A stretch of 10,840 nucleotides of DNA from Thermoplasmata archaeon (GTDB taxonomy: Archaea > Thermoplasmatota > Thermoplasmata > Lutacidiplasmatales > UBA184), in contig JASHSX010000089.1 of assembly GCA_030040865.1 (NCBI GenBank), forward strand, positions 1 through 10,840, in the 5' to 3' direction. The notes under the pieces are model-generated. The model searched no databases. It was not told the DNA's origin and worked only from the letters and a program-made list of their open reading frames with translations. The stretch's first letter is position 1. Each line of letters starts with the position of its first letter. Shown here piece by piece: positions 1-5,847 of this stretch. Made by a program: the position numbers and the translations under genes.

Positions 1-509
1 CCGTGGGCGACCTGCCACTTCGCGTGGTCGCGTGCGCTGCCGACCGTCGCGGTCGCGTAGGCGAGCAGCGCCTGCCGCGCGCCGAGCCGAACGATCGGCA
101 CGTCCGGCTCGAGGATCGAGAGCGTTGCGTCGCCGAGCGGAACCACGTCCTTCGCGTAGACCGTGCACGGTCCCTTCTTGTCGACCGAGAACATCGCCTG
201 GCAGTGGGTGCAGCCGGCACCGCCGCAGTCGCACTCCGACTTTCGGCGGAACTGGCCCAGGTCGGTCGGGATCGGGAGGAGGCCGAGGCGGAGCGCGACC
301 GCCTCGTCGAACATGCTCGTCGAGGAGTCGTAGTCCTTCCCCGTCGCCTCGTCACGGATCGGGCCGAGGTGGAACTCGACGTCCTCGATCGCCAGCTTCG
401 GAACGTCGGCGAGCAGCGTCCGCCGGACCGCGTTCACCTGCGACGCGGTGGCGCCCTGGATCTCGAGCCGGGTCGACCGCGGCTTGAGCTCCTCGATGGT
501 GACGGGCAT
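1..509 (-). CDS. rpoD: DNA-directed RNA polymerase subunit D (Rpb3/alpha-like), 3' end missing
   Basis: This is the archaeal counterpart of eukaryotic Rpb3 and bacterial alpha. It dimerises with subunit L and seeds RNA polymerase assembly. I translated it from ATG at 509; the first 169 residues are present and the gene runs off the left edge. The alpha-like dimerisation part is recognisable: NAVRRTLLADVPKLAIEDVE at residues 26-45, then LRLGLLPIPTD near 73-83, and ARDHAKWQVAH at the end. Cysteines 93, 95, 100 and 103 form CxCx4CxxC, matching the position of the zinc site of yeast Rpb3 (CxCx3CxxC). Any Fe-S domain would lie beyond the edge. A GGAGGGTG Shine-Dalgarno sits 7 nt upstream, inside the last codons of rps11. 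It is the fourth gene of the rps13-rps4-rps11-rpoD unit, an order widely conserved in Archaea. Confidence 0.96.
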   Translation of the reverse strand, partial: MPVTIEELKPRSTRLEIQGATASQVNAVRRTLLADVPKLAIEDVEFHLGPIRDEATGKDYDSSTSMFDEAVALRLGLLPIPTDLGQFRRKSECDCGGAGCTHCQAMFSVDKKGPCTVYAKDVVPLGDATLSILEPDVPIVRLGARQALLAYATATVGSARDHAKWQVAH

Positions 510-513
510 CTCC

Positions 514-897
514 CTACACCCTCCGGCCCCGTCGGCCGCCCTTCGGCTTGGTGCCGTCGTGCGGGACCGGGGTCACGTCCTCGATGCGCTGGATCTTGAC
601 GCCCGCCCGCGCGAGCGCGCGGATCGCGGCCTGCGCGCCGGGTCCGGGCGACCGGGAGCGGTTTCCGCCCGGGGCGCGTACCCGCACGTGGAGGGTGTCG
701 TACCCCTTCTCCTTGATCACGGCGGCGATCTGATCGGCCGCCTTCATCGCGGCGTACGGGCTCGACTCGTCGCGCGCGGCCTTCACGACCATCCCGCCGG
801 TCGCCTTCGCGAGGGTCTCGGCGCCGGTGATGTCGGTGACGGTGATGTGGATGTTGTTGTAGCTCGCGAAGATGTGAGCGATCCCGATCTTCGTCAT
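514..897 (-). CDS. rps11: 30S ribosomal protein S11 (uS11)
   Basis: S11 lies on the small-subunit platform and contacts 16S rRNA near the mRNA exit. The 127-residue product has the family hallmarks: GIAHIFASYNNIHITVTDITG at residues 5-25, TGGMVVKAARDESSPYAAM at 33-51, APGGNRSRSPGPGAQAAIRAL at 75-95, and a basic C-terminus with GTKPKGGRRGRR. The length is typical of the archaeal protein. The start is the ATG at 897, which overlaps the rps4 stop by 4 nt (ATGA) and is preceded by GGAGG at a 7-nt spacing. The reading frame stays open far upstream of this ATG, but that part is the shadow of rps4. The stop is TAG. Confidence 0.98.
   Translation of the reverse strand: MTKIGIAHIFASYNNIHITVTDITGAETLAKATGGMVVKAARDESSPYAAMKAADQIAAVIKEKGYDTLHVRVRAPGGNRSRSPGPGAQAAIRALARAGVKIQRIEDVTPVPHDGTKPKGGRRGRRV
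517..524 (-). promoter_or_regulatory. Shine-Dalgarno of rpoD
   Basis: On the minus strand GGAGGGTG ends 7 nt before the rpoD ATG and lies within the final two sense codons of rps11, whose stop TAG falls in the spacer. It fixes the rpoD start at 509 and implies translational coupling to rps11. Confidence 0.7.
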
Positions 898-1487
898 CCG
901 GGGGCCTCCTCGGCCGGCGCCTCGGCGGCGGCCGCCGCGGGGCGCGCCTGGAGCCGGTCCCTCAGCGCGACGCGCGCCGAGTGGTCGTCGCTCGCGTAGG
1001 GGCTCGTGGGCGTGTAGGCGATCGATCCCTCCTCCGCCGAGGGAACGAGGTAGCCCGGGCGCGTCACCCGGTGGTCCCCGATCGAGAAGTGCCCGTGCAC
1101 GATCCACTGCCGCGCCGCGAACGGCGTCGGGGCGAGCTGCCGGGTGAAGACGACCCACTCGAACCGGCGCTGCAGGACGTCCTCGGTGGTGAGGGCGAGC
1201 ACGTCGTCGATCGTCGGGGCTCCGGCGGGCAGCACGCCGAGCCGCGTCAGCCGGGCGAGAAGGAGGGCCGTTTCCCGTTCGGCCTGGGGCTCGGCAGCGC
1301 GGAGCCGGGCCTGCAGGTCGCGCGCCTGACCGCGGAACCGACGAAGGATCGACTGCGCCTTCCAGAGCTCCCGCTTGTTCTTGAGGCCGTACTTGGCGAG
1401 GAGCTTCCGCTCCTCCGCCATCCGCCCGGCCTCCCACGGGTGCTTCGGCGTGTCGAACGTCCGCCGCAGGAACTTGGGATCGCCCAT
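894..1487 (-). CDS. rps4: 30S ribosomal protein S4 (uS4)
   Basis: S4 is a primary 16S rRNA binder that nucleates small-subunit assembly. The 197-residue protein starts MGDPKFLRRTFDTPKHPWEA, the usual archaeal N-terminus, followed by EERKLLAKYGLKNKRELWK. The S4 RNA-binding domain spans roughly residues 105-165, with the signature ARQWIVHGHFSIGDHRV at 125-141. The last 18 or so residues are an alanine/glutamate tail (RPAAAAAEAPAEEAPG) beyond the usual core. ATG at 1487 is preceded by AAGGAG at 10 nt, and the gene begins 7 nt after the rps13 stop. The stop TGA overlaps the rps11 ATG. Confidence 0.97.
   Translation of the reverse strand: MGDPKFLRRTFDTPKHPWEAGRMAEERKLLAKYGLKNKRELWKAQSILRRFRGQARDLQARLRAAEPQAERETALLLARLTRLGVLPAGAPTIDDVLALTTEDVLQRRFEWVVFTRQLAPTPFAARQWIVHGHFSIGDHRVTRPGYLVPSAEEGSIAYTPTSPYASDDHSARVALRDRLQARPAAAAAEAPAEEAPG
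905..909 (-). promoter_or_regulatory. Shine-Dalgarno of rps11
   Basis: Minus-strand GGAGG lies 7 nt upstream of the rps11 ATG, within the codons for the last residues of S4. It decides the rps11 start and supports coupled translation. Confidence 0.75.
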
Positions 1488-1494
1488 GCCCGGA

Positions 1495-2265
1495 CTACTC
1501 CTTCTTCGCGGGGGCGGCCGGCGTCTTCGCCGCCGCGGCCGGAGCGGGCGCGGCCGCCGGTGCGCTAGGGCCGGCCTCTTCCTTGCCGGCGGCCGCCGCC
1601 GCGGCCTTCGCGTCCTTCTTGAGGACCCCCGCGGCCATGCCGGTCCGCCCGTTCGACCGGGTCCTCTGACCTCGGACCTTCTGGCCCCGCTCGTGACGGA
1701 CGCCGCGGTAGCTGCGGACCATCTTCATCACGTTGACATCGTCGCGCCGCCGGGTATCGAGATCCGGACCGATGAGGTGGATCGACTCGCCCAGGAACGG
1801 TTCGCCGCGGTGATCGACCATCCAGCCGGGCACCTTCGTCGGCAGGGTCGCGAGCGTCTGCTCGATGCCGTCGACGGTCGCCTCGGGGAGGTTACCGATC
1901 CGCTCCGAGCTGTCGACGCCGGCAAGACGGCAGGCGACCTCGGCGATGCGAAGTCCCACGCCGTGCACGCCGGTGAGCGCGAGCGCGACCGGCCGCGTCC
2001 CGTCGAGGTCCGAGTTCGCGACGCGGACGATGTAGCGGAAATTGGGGTTGTCCGGGACGAACTTCGCGGCCTTGGCGCCGCCGGGGGGCGTCTTGCCCTT
2101 GCCCTTCCCGGGCTCCTTGCCCTCCTTCGGTTCCTTCCCGTCCTTCCCCTTCGCCGGCTTCTCCTTCCGGCCCCCGCGCTCCGGGGAGCCCTCGGGCCCG
2201 GCGTCGGCCGCCGGCGCGGCTGCCTCGTCCTTCGGCTCCTTGGCTTCCTTGGGCGCGGTCCTCAC
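1495..2265 (-). CDS. rps13: 30S ribosomal protein S13 (uS13) with long N- and C-terminal extensions
   Basis: S13 sits in the small-subunit head and contacts tRNA and the central protuberance. The conserved core begins near residue 76 with NFRYIVRVANSDLDGTRPV, continues with the helix-hairpin-helix-like LTGVHGVGLRIAEVACRLAG, and ends with SYRGVRHERGQKVRGQRTRS. Before the core lie about 75 residues rich in Lys, Glu, Pro and Gly; after it is a tail of about 38 mostly Ala and Pro residues, giving 256 residues against roughly 150-170 usual. The only recognised start codon before the core that is compatible with an upstream stop-free extension is GTG at 2265; no ATG exists in that stretch. An AAGGA lies only 1 nt before it, too close for a normal ribosome site, so the start is less certain than the gene. 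It is first in its operon, with a TATA box near 2366. Confidence 0.93.
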   Translation of the reverse strand: MRTAPKEAKEPKDEAAAPAADAGPEGSPERGGRKEKPAKGKDGKEPKEGKEPGKGKGKTPPGGAKAAKFVPDNPNFRYIVRVANSDLDGTRPVALALTGVHGVGLRIAEVACRLAGVDSSERIGNLPEATVDGIEQTLATLPTKVPGWMVDHRGEPFLGESIHLIGPDLDTRRRDDVNVMKMVRSYRGVRHERGQKVRGQRTRSNGRTGMAAGVLKKDAKAAAAAAGKEEAGPSAPAAAPAPAAAAKTPAAPAKKE

Positions 2266-2362
2266 TTCCTTCGGCGAACGGCCCCGGCCGCGGTGCGATC
2301 TCGACGGGAGACCCGTCGAACGACCCCCCGGCTCGAGGGTGCGCGCGCCGAGCGGGCCGACC

Positions 2363-2370
2363 TTTTTAAG
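2363..2370 (-). promoter_or_regulatory. TATA box of the rps13 operon
   Basis: Minus-strand CTTAAAAA is one of very few A/T-rich octamers in the area and matches the archaeal TATA element. Transcription would start about 25 nt downstream, near 2341, leaving a leader of about 75 nt before the proposed GTG. The TAA stop of the upstream methyltransferase gene (2366-2368) lies within it. Confidence 0.6.
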
Positions 2371-3061
2371 CGCTTCGGAGAGCGCCGCGTCCGCGGGATC
2401 GCTCGGGGGTCTCCGATGCCCGGTCGCGGCGCACCCTCGCGGTCGGTCGGGCCTCGAGCACGCGGTACCCCGAGCCCCGGCCGAGGACCTCCACGCCGCC
2501 CGCCCAGTGCTCCGCGAGCCACCGTTGGTAGAACCGGATCCCCTGGCTTCCCTTGCCGACGAGGACGAGCCGGCCACCCTCGGCCAAGTGGGCGGGGGCC
2601 TCCCCGAGGAGCGCCAGGACGTGGTCCCGACCGATCCGGTACGGAGGATTGGTCGCGATCACGTCGAACCGCTCCGCGCCGACCGGAGCGAAGTTGGGGC
2701 CGACGCGCACCTCGGCGTTCGCGACGTGGTTCCGCTCGAGGTTCTCGCGGGCGAGCCGGGCCGCCCGGCGGTTCACCTCCGTGAGCACGACGCGACCGTC
2801 GCGCGCGGCCTTCCCCGCCGCGACGCCGATCGCGCCCCACCCGCACCCGAGGTCGAGCACCCGGTCGGTCCGGGCGAGGGTCAGGTTCTCGATGAGGAGC
2901 GCGGTGCCGGGGTCGAGGCCGTGCGCCGAGAAGATCCCGCGATCGACGACGAACGAGAGGAGCTCGCCCCGGTACAGGAACCGCAGTTCCCGCCGGACCG
3001 ATCGCGAGCGGGGCCGGTCGGCGAAGTACTGTTCCCCGCCGGGGACCGTCTCCTCGTCCAT
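2366..3061 (-). CDS. MJ0882-like class I SAM-dependent methyltransferase (RsmC/MTS family)
   Basis: This is a Rossmann-fold methyltransferase of the small-domain RsmC/RlmG type (MTS, PF05175), 231 residues long. Resemblance to Methanocaldococcus jannaschii MJ0882 runs end to end: QYFADRPRS at residues 11-19, a GIFSAHGLDPGT segment at 42-53, SAM-binding motif DLGCGWGAIG at 70-79, acidic ribose-binding Glu95, catalytic-type NPPYRIG at 138-144, and GSGYRVLEARP near the C-terminus. NPPY motifs usually mean methylation of an exocyclic amine or glutamine, and rRNA guanine-N2 is the likely class of target. The true substrate cannot be read here. ATG at 3061 follows the dnaJ stop by 2 nt, so the two are probably co-transcribed. 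Upstream in-frame sequence is only antisense-free shadow of dnaJ. The TAA stop lies in the rps13 TATA box. Confidence 0.9.
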   Translation of the reverse strand: MDEETVPGGEQYFADRPRSRSVRRELRFLYRGELLSFVVDRGIFSAHGLDPGTALLIENLTLARTDRVLDLGCGWGAIGVAAGKAARDGRVVLTEVNRRAARLARENLERNHVANAEVRVGPNFAPVGAERFDVIATNPPYRIGRDHVLALLGEAPAHLAEGGRLVLVGKGSQGIRFYQRWLAEHWAGGVEVLGRGSGYRVLEARPTARVRRDRASETPERSRGRGALRSA

Positions 3062-3063
3062 CG

Positions 3064-4206
3064 TCAGGAAGCTCGACGGTGGAAGATCGACTCGCGTCGC
3101 GGCGCCGCGGACTTGGCGCCGAGCGCCTCGCGGGCGAGCTCCTTCTCCCGGGGCGACAGGGAACGGGGAACCTCGACGTGCACGGTGACGAACAGGTCGC
3201 CCCGGGACCCCCCGCGGAAGCGCGGAAACCCCTGGCCCCGGATACGGAACTGCGTCTCGGGTTGGGTGCCGGCCGGGATCTTGAGCGCGGCCTGGGCGTC
3301 GATGGTGGGGACCGTGATCTCCCCGCCGAGGAGCGCCGTCGCGAGCGGCACGGTCGCCTCGGTGTAGGCGTTCTGTCCGTTCCGCTGGAACCGGTCGGAG
3401 CCTTCGAAGACGACCTGGACGTACAGGTCGCCCGGCGGGGCGCCGACCGGACCCTCCGAACCGTGGCCCGGCACGCGCAGCACGCGCCCGTCCTCCATGC
3501 CGGGCGGGACCTTCACCTCGAGGTGCTCGACCTGGCGGAGCCGGCCCGAACCGTGGCAGGTCGGGCACGGCGTGAGGATGATGCGCCCGGCCCCGCGGCA
3601 CCGGGGGCACGGTCCGACGGTCACGAGCTGGGTGTACCCGCGCTTCTGGACCCGCCGGATCTGTCCCTGGCCGTGGCATTCGGGGCACGTCTCCAAGGCG
3701 GTCCCGTGCTCCGCCCCCGTGCCGCGGCAATCCGGGCACCGCGAGGAGTGCGGCACGTCGAGCGTGGGCGTCGCCCCGACGACCGCCGCCGAGAGCGGCA
3801 GGCGGACCGTCACCTCGACGTCGCCCCCGCTGACGGTGCCCGCCCCGGTGCCTCCGAACGGCGACCCGAAGCCGCTGCCGAACAGTTGCTGGAACAGCGG
3901 CGAGGCCCCGAGAAGGTCCTCGAGGTCTCCCGCGTGCGTGAAGTTCTGCCAGTTGAACCCGCCCGGACCGAAGTCGGTCTCGACGCCCGAGAACCCACCG
4001 GCGTCGTATCGCTGCCGCTTGCCCGGATCGACGAGGACCTCGTACGCCTCGCTGAGCTCCTTGAACTTCTCCTCGGCGACCTTCGGGTTCTCCTTCGTGA
4101 CGTCGGGGTGGTAGAGCCGCGCGAGCTTGCGGTACGCCTGCTTGATCTCGTCGGTCGACGCCGACTTTTCGACGCCGAGGACCTCGTAGTAATCGCGTTT
4201 GGCCAT
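3064..4206 (-). CDS. dnaJ: Chaperone protein DnaJ (Hsp40, type I)
   Basis: DnaJ delivers unfolded clients to DnaK and stimulates its ATPase. The 380-residue protein has every type I part in order: a J domain at residues 4-68 with the HPD triad at 33-35, a Gly/Phe-rich linker at about 70-125, four CxxCxGxG zinc-binding repeats starting at Cys157, Cys174, Cys200 and Cys214, then two C-terminal client-binding barrels with GDLYVQVVFEGSDRFQR and GSRGDLFVTVHVEVPRSLS. Length and cysteine count are normal. ATG at 4206 gives the standard MAKRDYYEVLGV opening. It has its own TATA box about 50 nt upstream, and no grpE or dnaK is adjacent. The methyltransferase follows 2 nt downstream. This gene family in Archaea is generally thought to have been acquired from Bacteria. 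Confidence 0.98.
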   Translation of the reverse strand: MAKRDYYEVLGVEKSASTDEIKQAYRKLARLYHPDVTKENPKVAEEKFKELSEAYEVLVDPGKRQRYDAGGFSGVETDFGPGGFNWQNFTHAGDLEDLLGASPLFQQLFGSGFGSPFGGTGAGTVSGGDVEVTVRLPLSAAVVGATPTLDVPHSSRCPDCRGTGAEHGTALETCPECHGQGQIRRVQKRGYTQLVTVGPCPRCRGAGRIILTPCPTCHGSGRLRQVEHLEVKVPPGMEDGRVLRVPGHGSEGPVGAPPGDLYVQVVFEGSDRFQRNGQNAYTEATVPLATALLGGEITVPTIDAQAALKIPAGTQPETQFRIRGQGFPRFRGGSRGDLFVTVHVEVPRSLSPREKELAREALGAKSAAPRRESIFHRRAS

Positions 4207-4254
4207 GGTCGTACGCCCCGGACGCGGCCGTGCTCGGGTTGTCTAGGACGGACG

Positions 4255-4262
4255 GTATTTAC
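4255..4262 (-). promoter_or_regulatory. TATA box of dnaJ
   Basis: Minus-strand GTAAATAC is the only A/T-rich element in the 52-nt gap ahead of dnaJ. A start site about 25 nt downstream (near 4231) would give a leader of about 25 nt. The TAA stop of the SAM adenosyltransferase gene (4259-4261) is inside it. Confidence 0.6.
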
Positions 4263-5092
4263 CCTCTCAGTGGCCCCGGGGGAACGCGAGGGCGTACGAA
4301 CCGCACCGCCGTCGAGGTGCGCGCACGGAAGCGGCGATCGGCCCGCCCACGGTCGACGGCGATCTCGAGGAGTCCGAAGCTGGAGCCCAGCACGCCCGCT
4401 CGGCCCCTCCCGAGGGCCTCGTAGTGGGTCACGAGCGGCAGCCGGAGGCGCCGGGCCCGGCCGATCACGACGTCGAGCGACGACGGAGCGGCCGGGGCCC
4501 AGTCGGTAGGAACGTTCGTGACGAGGTTCCCGAAGCGATCGATATGGGCGACCTCGCCCACCGCGGTGCGGCGGCTGAGGCGTAGCGGCGCGCCGGGAAG
4601 CCGCCGGAGACGGACCGGCGGACCGAACGACTCCGGGCGACGGCCGAGCGCGGCGGCGGCCGCGGCGGGGGCGAAGAGATCACGTCCGTCGAACGTCACG
4701 CCGACCCGGGGGCCGGCCGCAAGGCCGGTGCGCTCGATGCGGAAGGCGCACGGTCGGCCGAGCGCGACCGCGAGCGGGCCGAGCACGCCGTTGTTGGGGC
4801 CGATGAGAACGGAACCGTCCGCGCACCGGGCCACGATCGGCGCGCGGCTCCCCCCGACCCCCGGGTCCACGACCGCGACGTGGACGGTGCCGGGAGGGAA
4901 TCCCCGAGCCATCGCCTGCAGCAGGAAGCCGGCCTCGCGGACCGCGTGCGGCGTTAGGTCGTGGGCGAGATCGATCACGTGGCCGGGCGGCAGCGCCCGC
5001 GCGAGGACGCCCTTCATCTGGGCGGCGTACGCCGCCCCGATGTCGGTCGTGAGCGTGACGAGGGCCGGCCGGGATCGGCGCGGGCGCGCCAC
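4259..5092 (-). CDS. SAM hydroxide adenosyltransferase (DUF62 family)
   Basis: Members of this family, related to the fluorinase FlA and chlorinase SalL, split S-adenosylmethionine with water to adenosine and methionine. The 277-residue protein has the family blocks: LTTDIG at residues 14-19, IDLAHDL at 40-46, HVAVVDPGVGGSR at 71-83, IGPNNGVLGPL at 97-107, TFDGRDLFAPAAA at 133-145 and IDRFGNLVTNV at 184-194. In the family enzyme PH0463 the catalytic set is Asp68, Arg75 and His127. Here Asp76 and Arg83 keep that spacing, but the residue 59 after Asp76 is Asp135 instead of His. The only usable start before the first motif is GTG at 5092, since an in-frame TAG (the stop of the previous gene) lies eight codons upstream. 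No Shine-Dalgarno is visible. It is the last gene of a three-gene unit; the TAA stop lies in the dnaJ TATA box. Confidence 0.9.
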   Translation of the reverse strand: MARPRRSRPALVTLTTDIGAAYAAQMKGVLARALPPGHVIDLAHDLTPHAVREAGFLLQAMARGFPPGTVHVAVVDPGVGGSRAPIVARCADGSVLIGPNNGVLGPLAVALGRPCAFRIERTGLAAGPRVGVTFDGRDLFAPAAAAAALGRRPESFGPPVRLRRLPGAPLRLSRRTAVGEVAHIDRFGNLVTNVPTDWAPAAPSSLDVVIGRARRLRLPLVTHYEALGRGRAGVLGSSFGLLEIAVDRGRADRRFRARTSTAVRFVRPRVPPGPLRG

Positions 5093-5113
5093 GGTCTGGT
5101 CGGGCCGACCGGT

Positions 5114-5446
5114 CTACGACTTCATGATCGCGACCAGGAAGATCCCGACCGCGATGAGCGCGCCGATGACCGCCGCGACGATGACGAGGAACGACTCCCA
5201 GACGAGCGCACCGAGCTGGCCGGACGTGCCGCTGTTGAGGGTCCCCGTGTGGTAGAAGTACCCGGCGAGGATGCCGATGACGAGCCCGCCCACGAGCAGC
5301 GAGACCCCGATGGTCCGGCTCTTGCCGCTGCCGAAGTACGCCGTGAAGACGCCCGCGAGGATCAGGAACAGCCCGAAGACGAGCAGGAGGATCGTCAGGA
5401 ACTGCCAGCCGCCGATGGCCACCGTGGTTGCGATCGAATCGAACAT
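5114..5446 (-). CDS. Small membrane protein with three predicted transmembrane helices
   Basis: I do not recognise this 110-residue protein. Its hydrophobic segments fall at about residues 15-38, 45-66 and 82-108. A short polar turn, GSGKSR, lies at 39-44, where the GKSR is not a complete P-loop. A more polar loop, HTGTLNSGTSGQ, lies at 66-77. No signal peptide cleavage site or catalytic motif is evident. ATG at 5446 is well supported by a GAAAGGT ribosome site 5 nt upstream, and the gene begins 10 nt after the RAM-domain gene ends. The stop is TAG, 21 nt before the GTG of the SAM adenosyltransferase and in the same frame. Position suggests it works with the neighbouring sensor domain and SAM enzyme, but no function can be assigned. 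Confidence 0.85.
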   Translation of the reverse strand: MFDSIATTVAIGGWQFLTILLLVFGLFLILAGVFTAYFGSGKSRTIGVSLLVGGLVIGILAGYFYHTGTLNSGTSGQLGALVWESFLVIVAAVIGALIAVGIFLVAIMKS

Positions 5447-5451
5447 ACCGT

Positions 5452-5458
5452 ACCTTTC
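5452..5458 (-). promoter_or_regulatory. Shine-Dalgarno of the small membrane protein gene
   Basis: Minus-strand GAAAGGT lies 5 nt before the ATG at 5446 and overlaps the TGA stop of the RAM-domain gene. It fixes the start of the membrane protein. Confidence 0.6.
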
Positions 5459-5690
5459 AGAATTTGATGCCCGTCAACGTCTTGGTGTCGATGACACCGG
5501 GGACCGAGCGGATCTTGTCGACGACCAGCTGACCGAGGGCGTTGAAATCCTCGGCCTCGACCTTCGCGATCAGGTCGTACTCGCCGAAGAGCGGGTGCAG
5601 TTCCACGATCCCCTTCACGCGAAGGAGTTCCGTGTAGACCTCGTGCTCCTTGGCGGGTGCCGTGCTGATGAGTACGAAGCCGATGGCCAC
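5457..5690 (-). CDS. Stand-alone Lrp/AsnC ligand-binding (RAM) domain protein
   Basis: This 77-residue protein is the effector-binding half of an Lrp/AsnC regulator (AsnC_trans_reg, PF01037) with no helix-turn-helix. It shows the beta-alpha-beta-beta-alpha-beta ferredoxin-like pattern: GFVLISTAPAKEHEVYTELL at 4-23, the conserved GIVELHPLFGEYDLIAKVEA at 27-46, and DKIRSVPGVIDTKTLTGIKF at 58-77. Such domains oligomerise and bind amino acids, and free-standing ones are common in archaea as small-molecule sensors. The start is GTG at 5690 and no ATG exists ahead of the conserved block. A TATA element about 40 nt upstream makes it the first gene of the unit with the membrane protein and the SAM enzyme. 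The likely ligand is an amino acid; methionine would be attractive given the SAM-cleaving neighbour, but that is inference. Confidence 0.9.
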   Translation of the reverse strand: MAIGFVLISTAPAKEHEVYTELLRVKGIVELHPLFGEYDLIAKVEAEDFNALGQLVVDKIRSVPGVIDTKTLTGIKF

Positions 5691-5724
5691 GACCTACGCC
5701 TTCCGAGTCGGCGCAAGAACGGGA

Positions 5725-5736
5725 TTACTTAATAAG
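5725..5736 (-). promoter_or_regulatory. TATA element of the RAM-domain operon
   Basis: Minus-strand CTTATTAAGTAA lies about 25 nt upstream of an expected start near 5706-5710, giving a leader of about 20 nt. It shares the octamer TTAAGTAA, in the same orientation relative to its gene, with the divergent MFS promoter. Confidence 0.6.
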
Positions 5737-5812
5737 GGTTGTTCAGGAAGCGAGGCTCCTCCCTCGGCGGTGGCGGCCCCGTCGACCCGCGTCGCCACTC
5801 GAGTCTCCGGCC

Positions 5813-5821
5813 CTTAAGTAA
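5813..5821 (+). promoter_or_regulatory. TATA box of the MFS transporter gene
   Basis: CTTAAGTAA stands out in GC-rich sequence. Its centre is 30 nt before the ATG at 5848, so the transcript should be leaderless or carry only a few nucleotides of leader, a common arrangement in archaea. Confidence 0.6.
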
Positions 5822-5847
5822 GGAGCCCGTAGCGACCGGACCGCACC

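Larger units (their letters stand above)
5691..5847. other. Divergent intergenic promoter region
   Basis: This 157-nt gap separates the leftward RAM-domain unit from the rightward MFS-citrate synthase unit. It holds the two TATA elements listed separately. Between them are about 75 nt with no plausible short gene. The only structure noted is a weak 6-bp inverted repeat, GTGGCG at 5770-5775 against CGCCAC at 5793-5798, which could arise by chance at this GC content. Confidence 0.6.

Noticed and set aside
2262..2846. A 194-codon minus-strand frame covering the methyltransferase 3' end and the rps13 leader
   Set aside because: It is out of frame with the convincing methyltransferase, is dominated by Arg, Gly and Pro, and has no start signal.
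3079..4509. A 476-codon plus-strand open frame opposite dnaJ
   Set aside because: dnaJ on the other strand is unmistakable. This frame mirrors its codons and shows no motif or ribosome site.
5770..5798. Inverted repeat GTGGCG/CGCCAC between the divergent promoters
   Set aside because: Only 6 bp with a 17-nt loop in GC-rich DNA. This is expected by chance and is not centred on either promoter.
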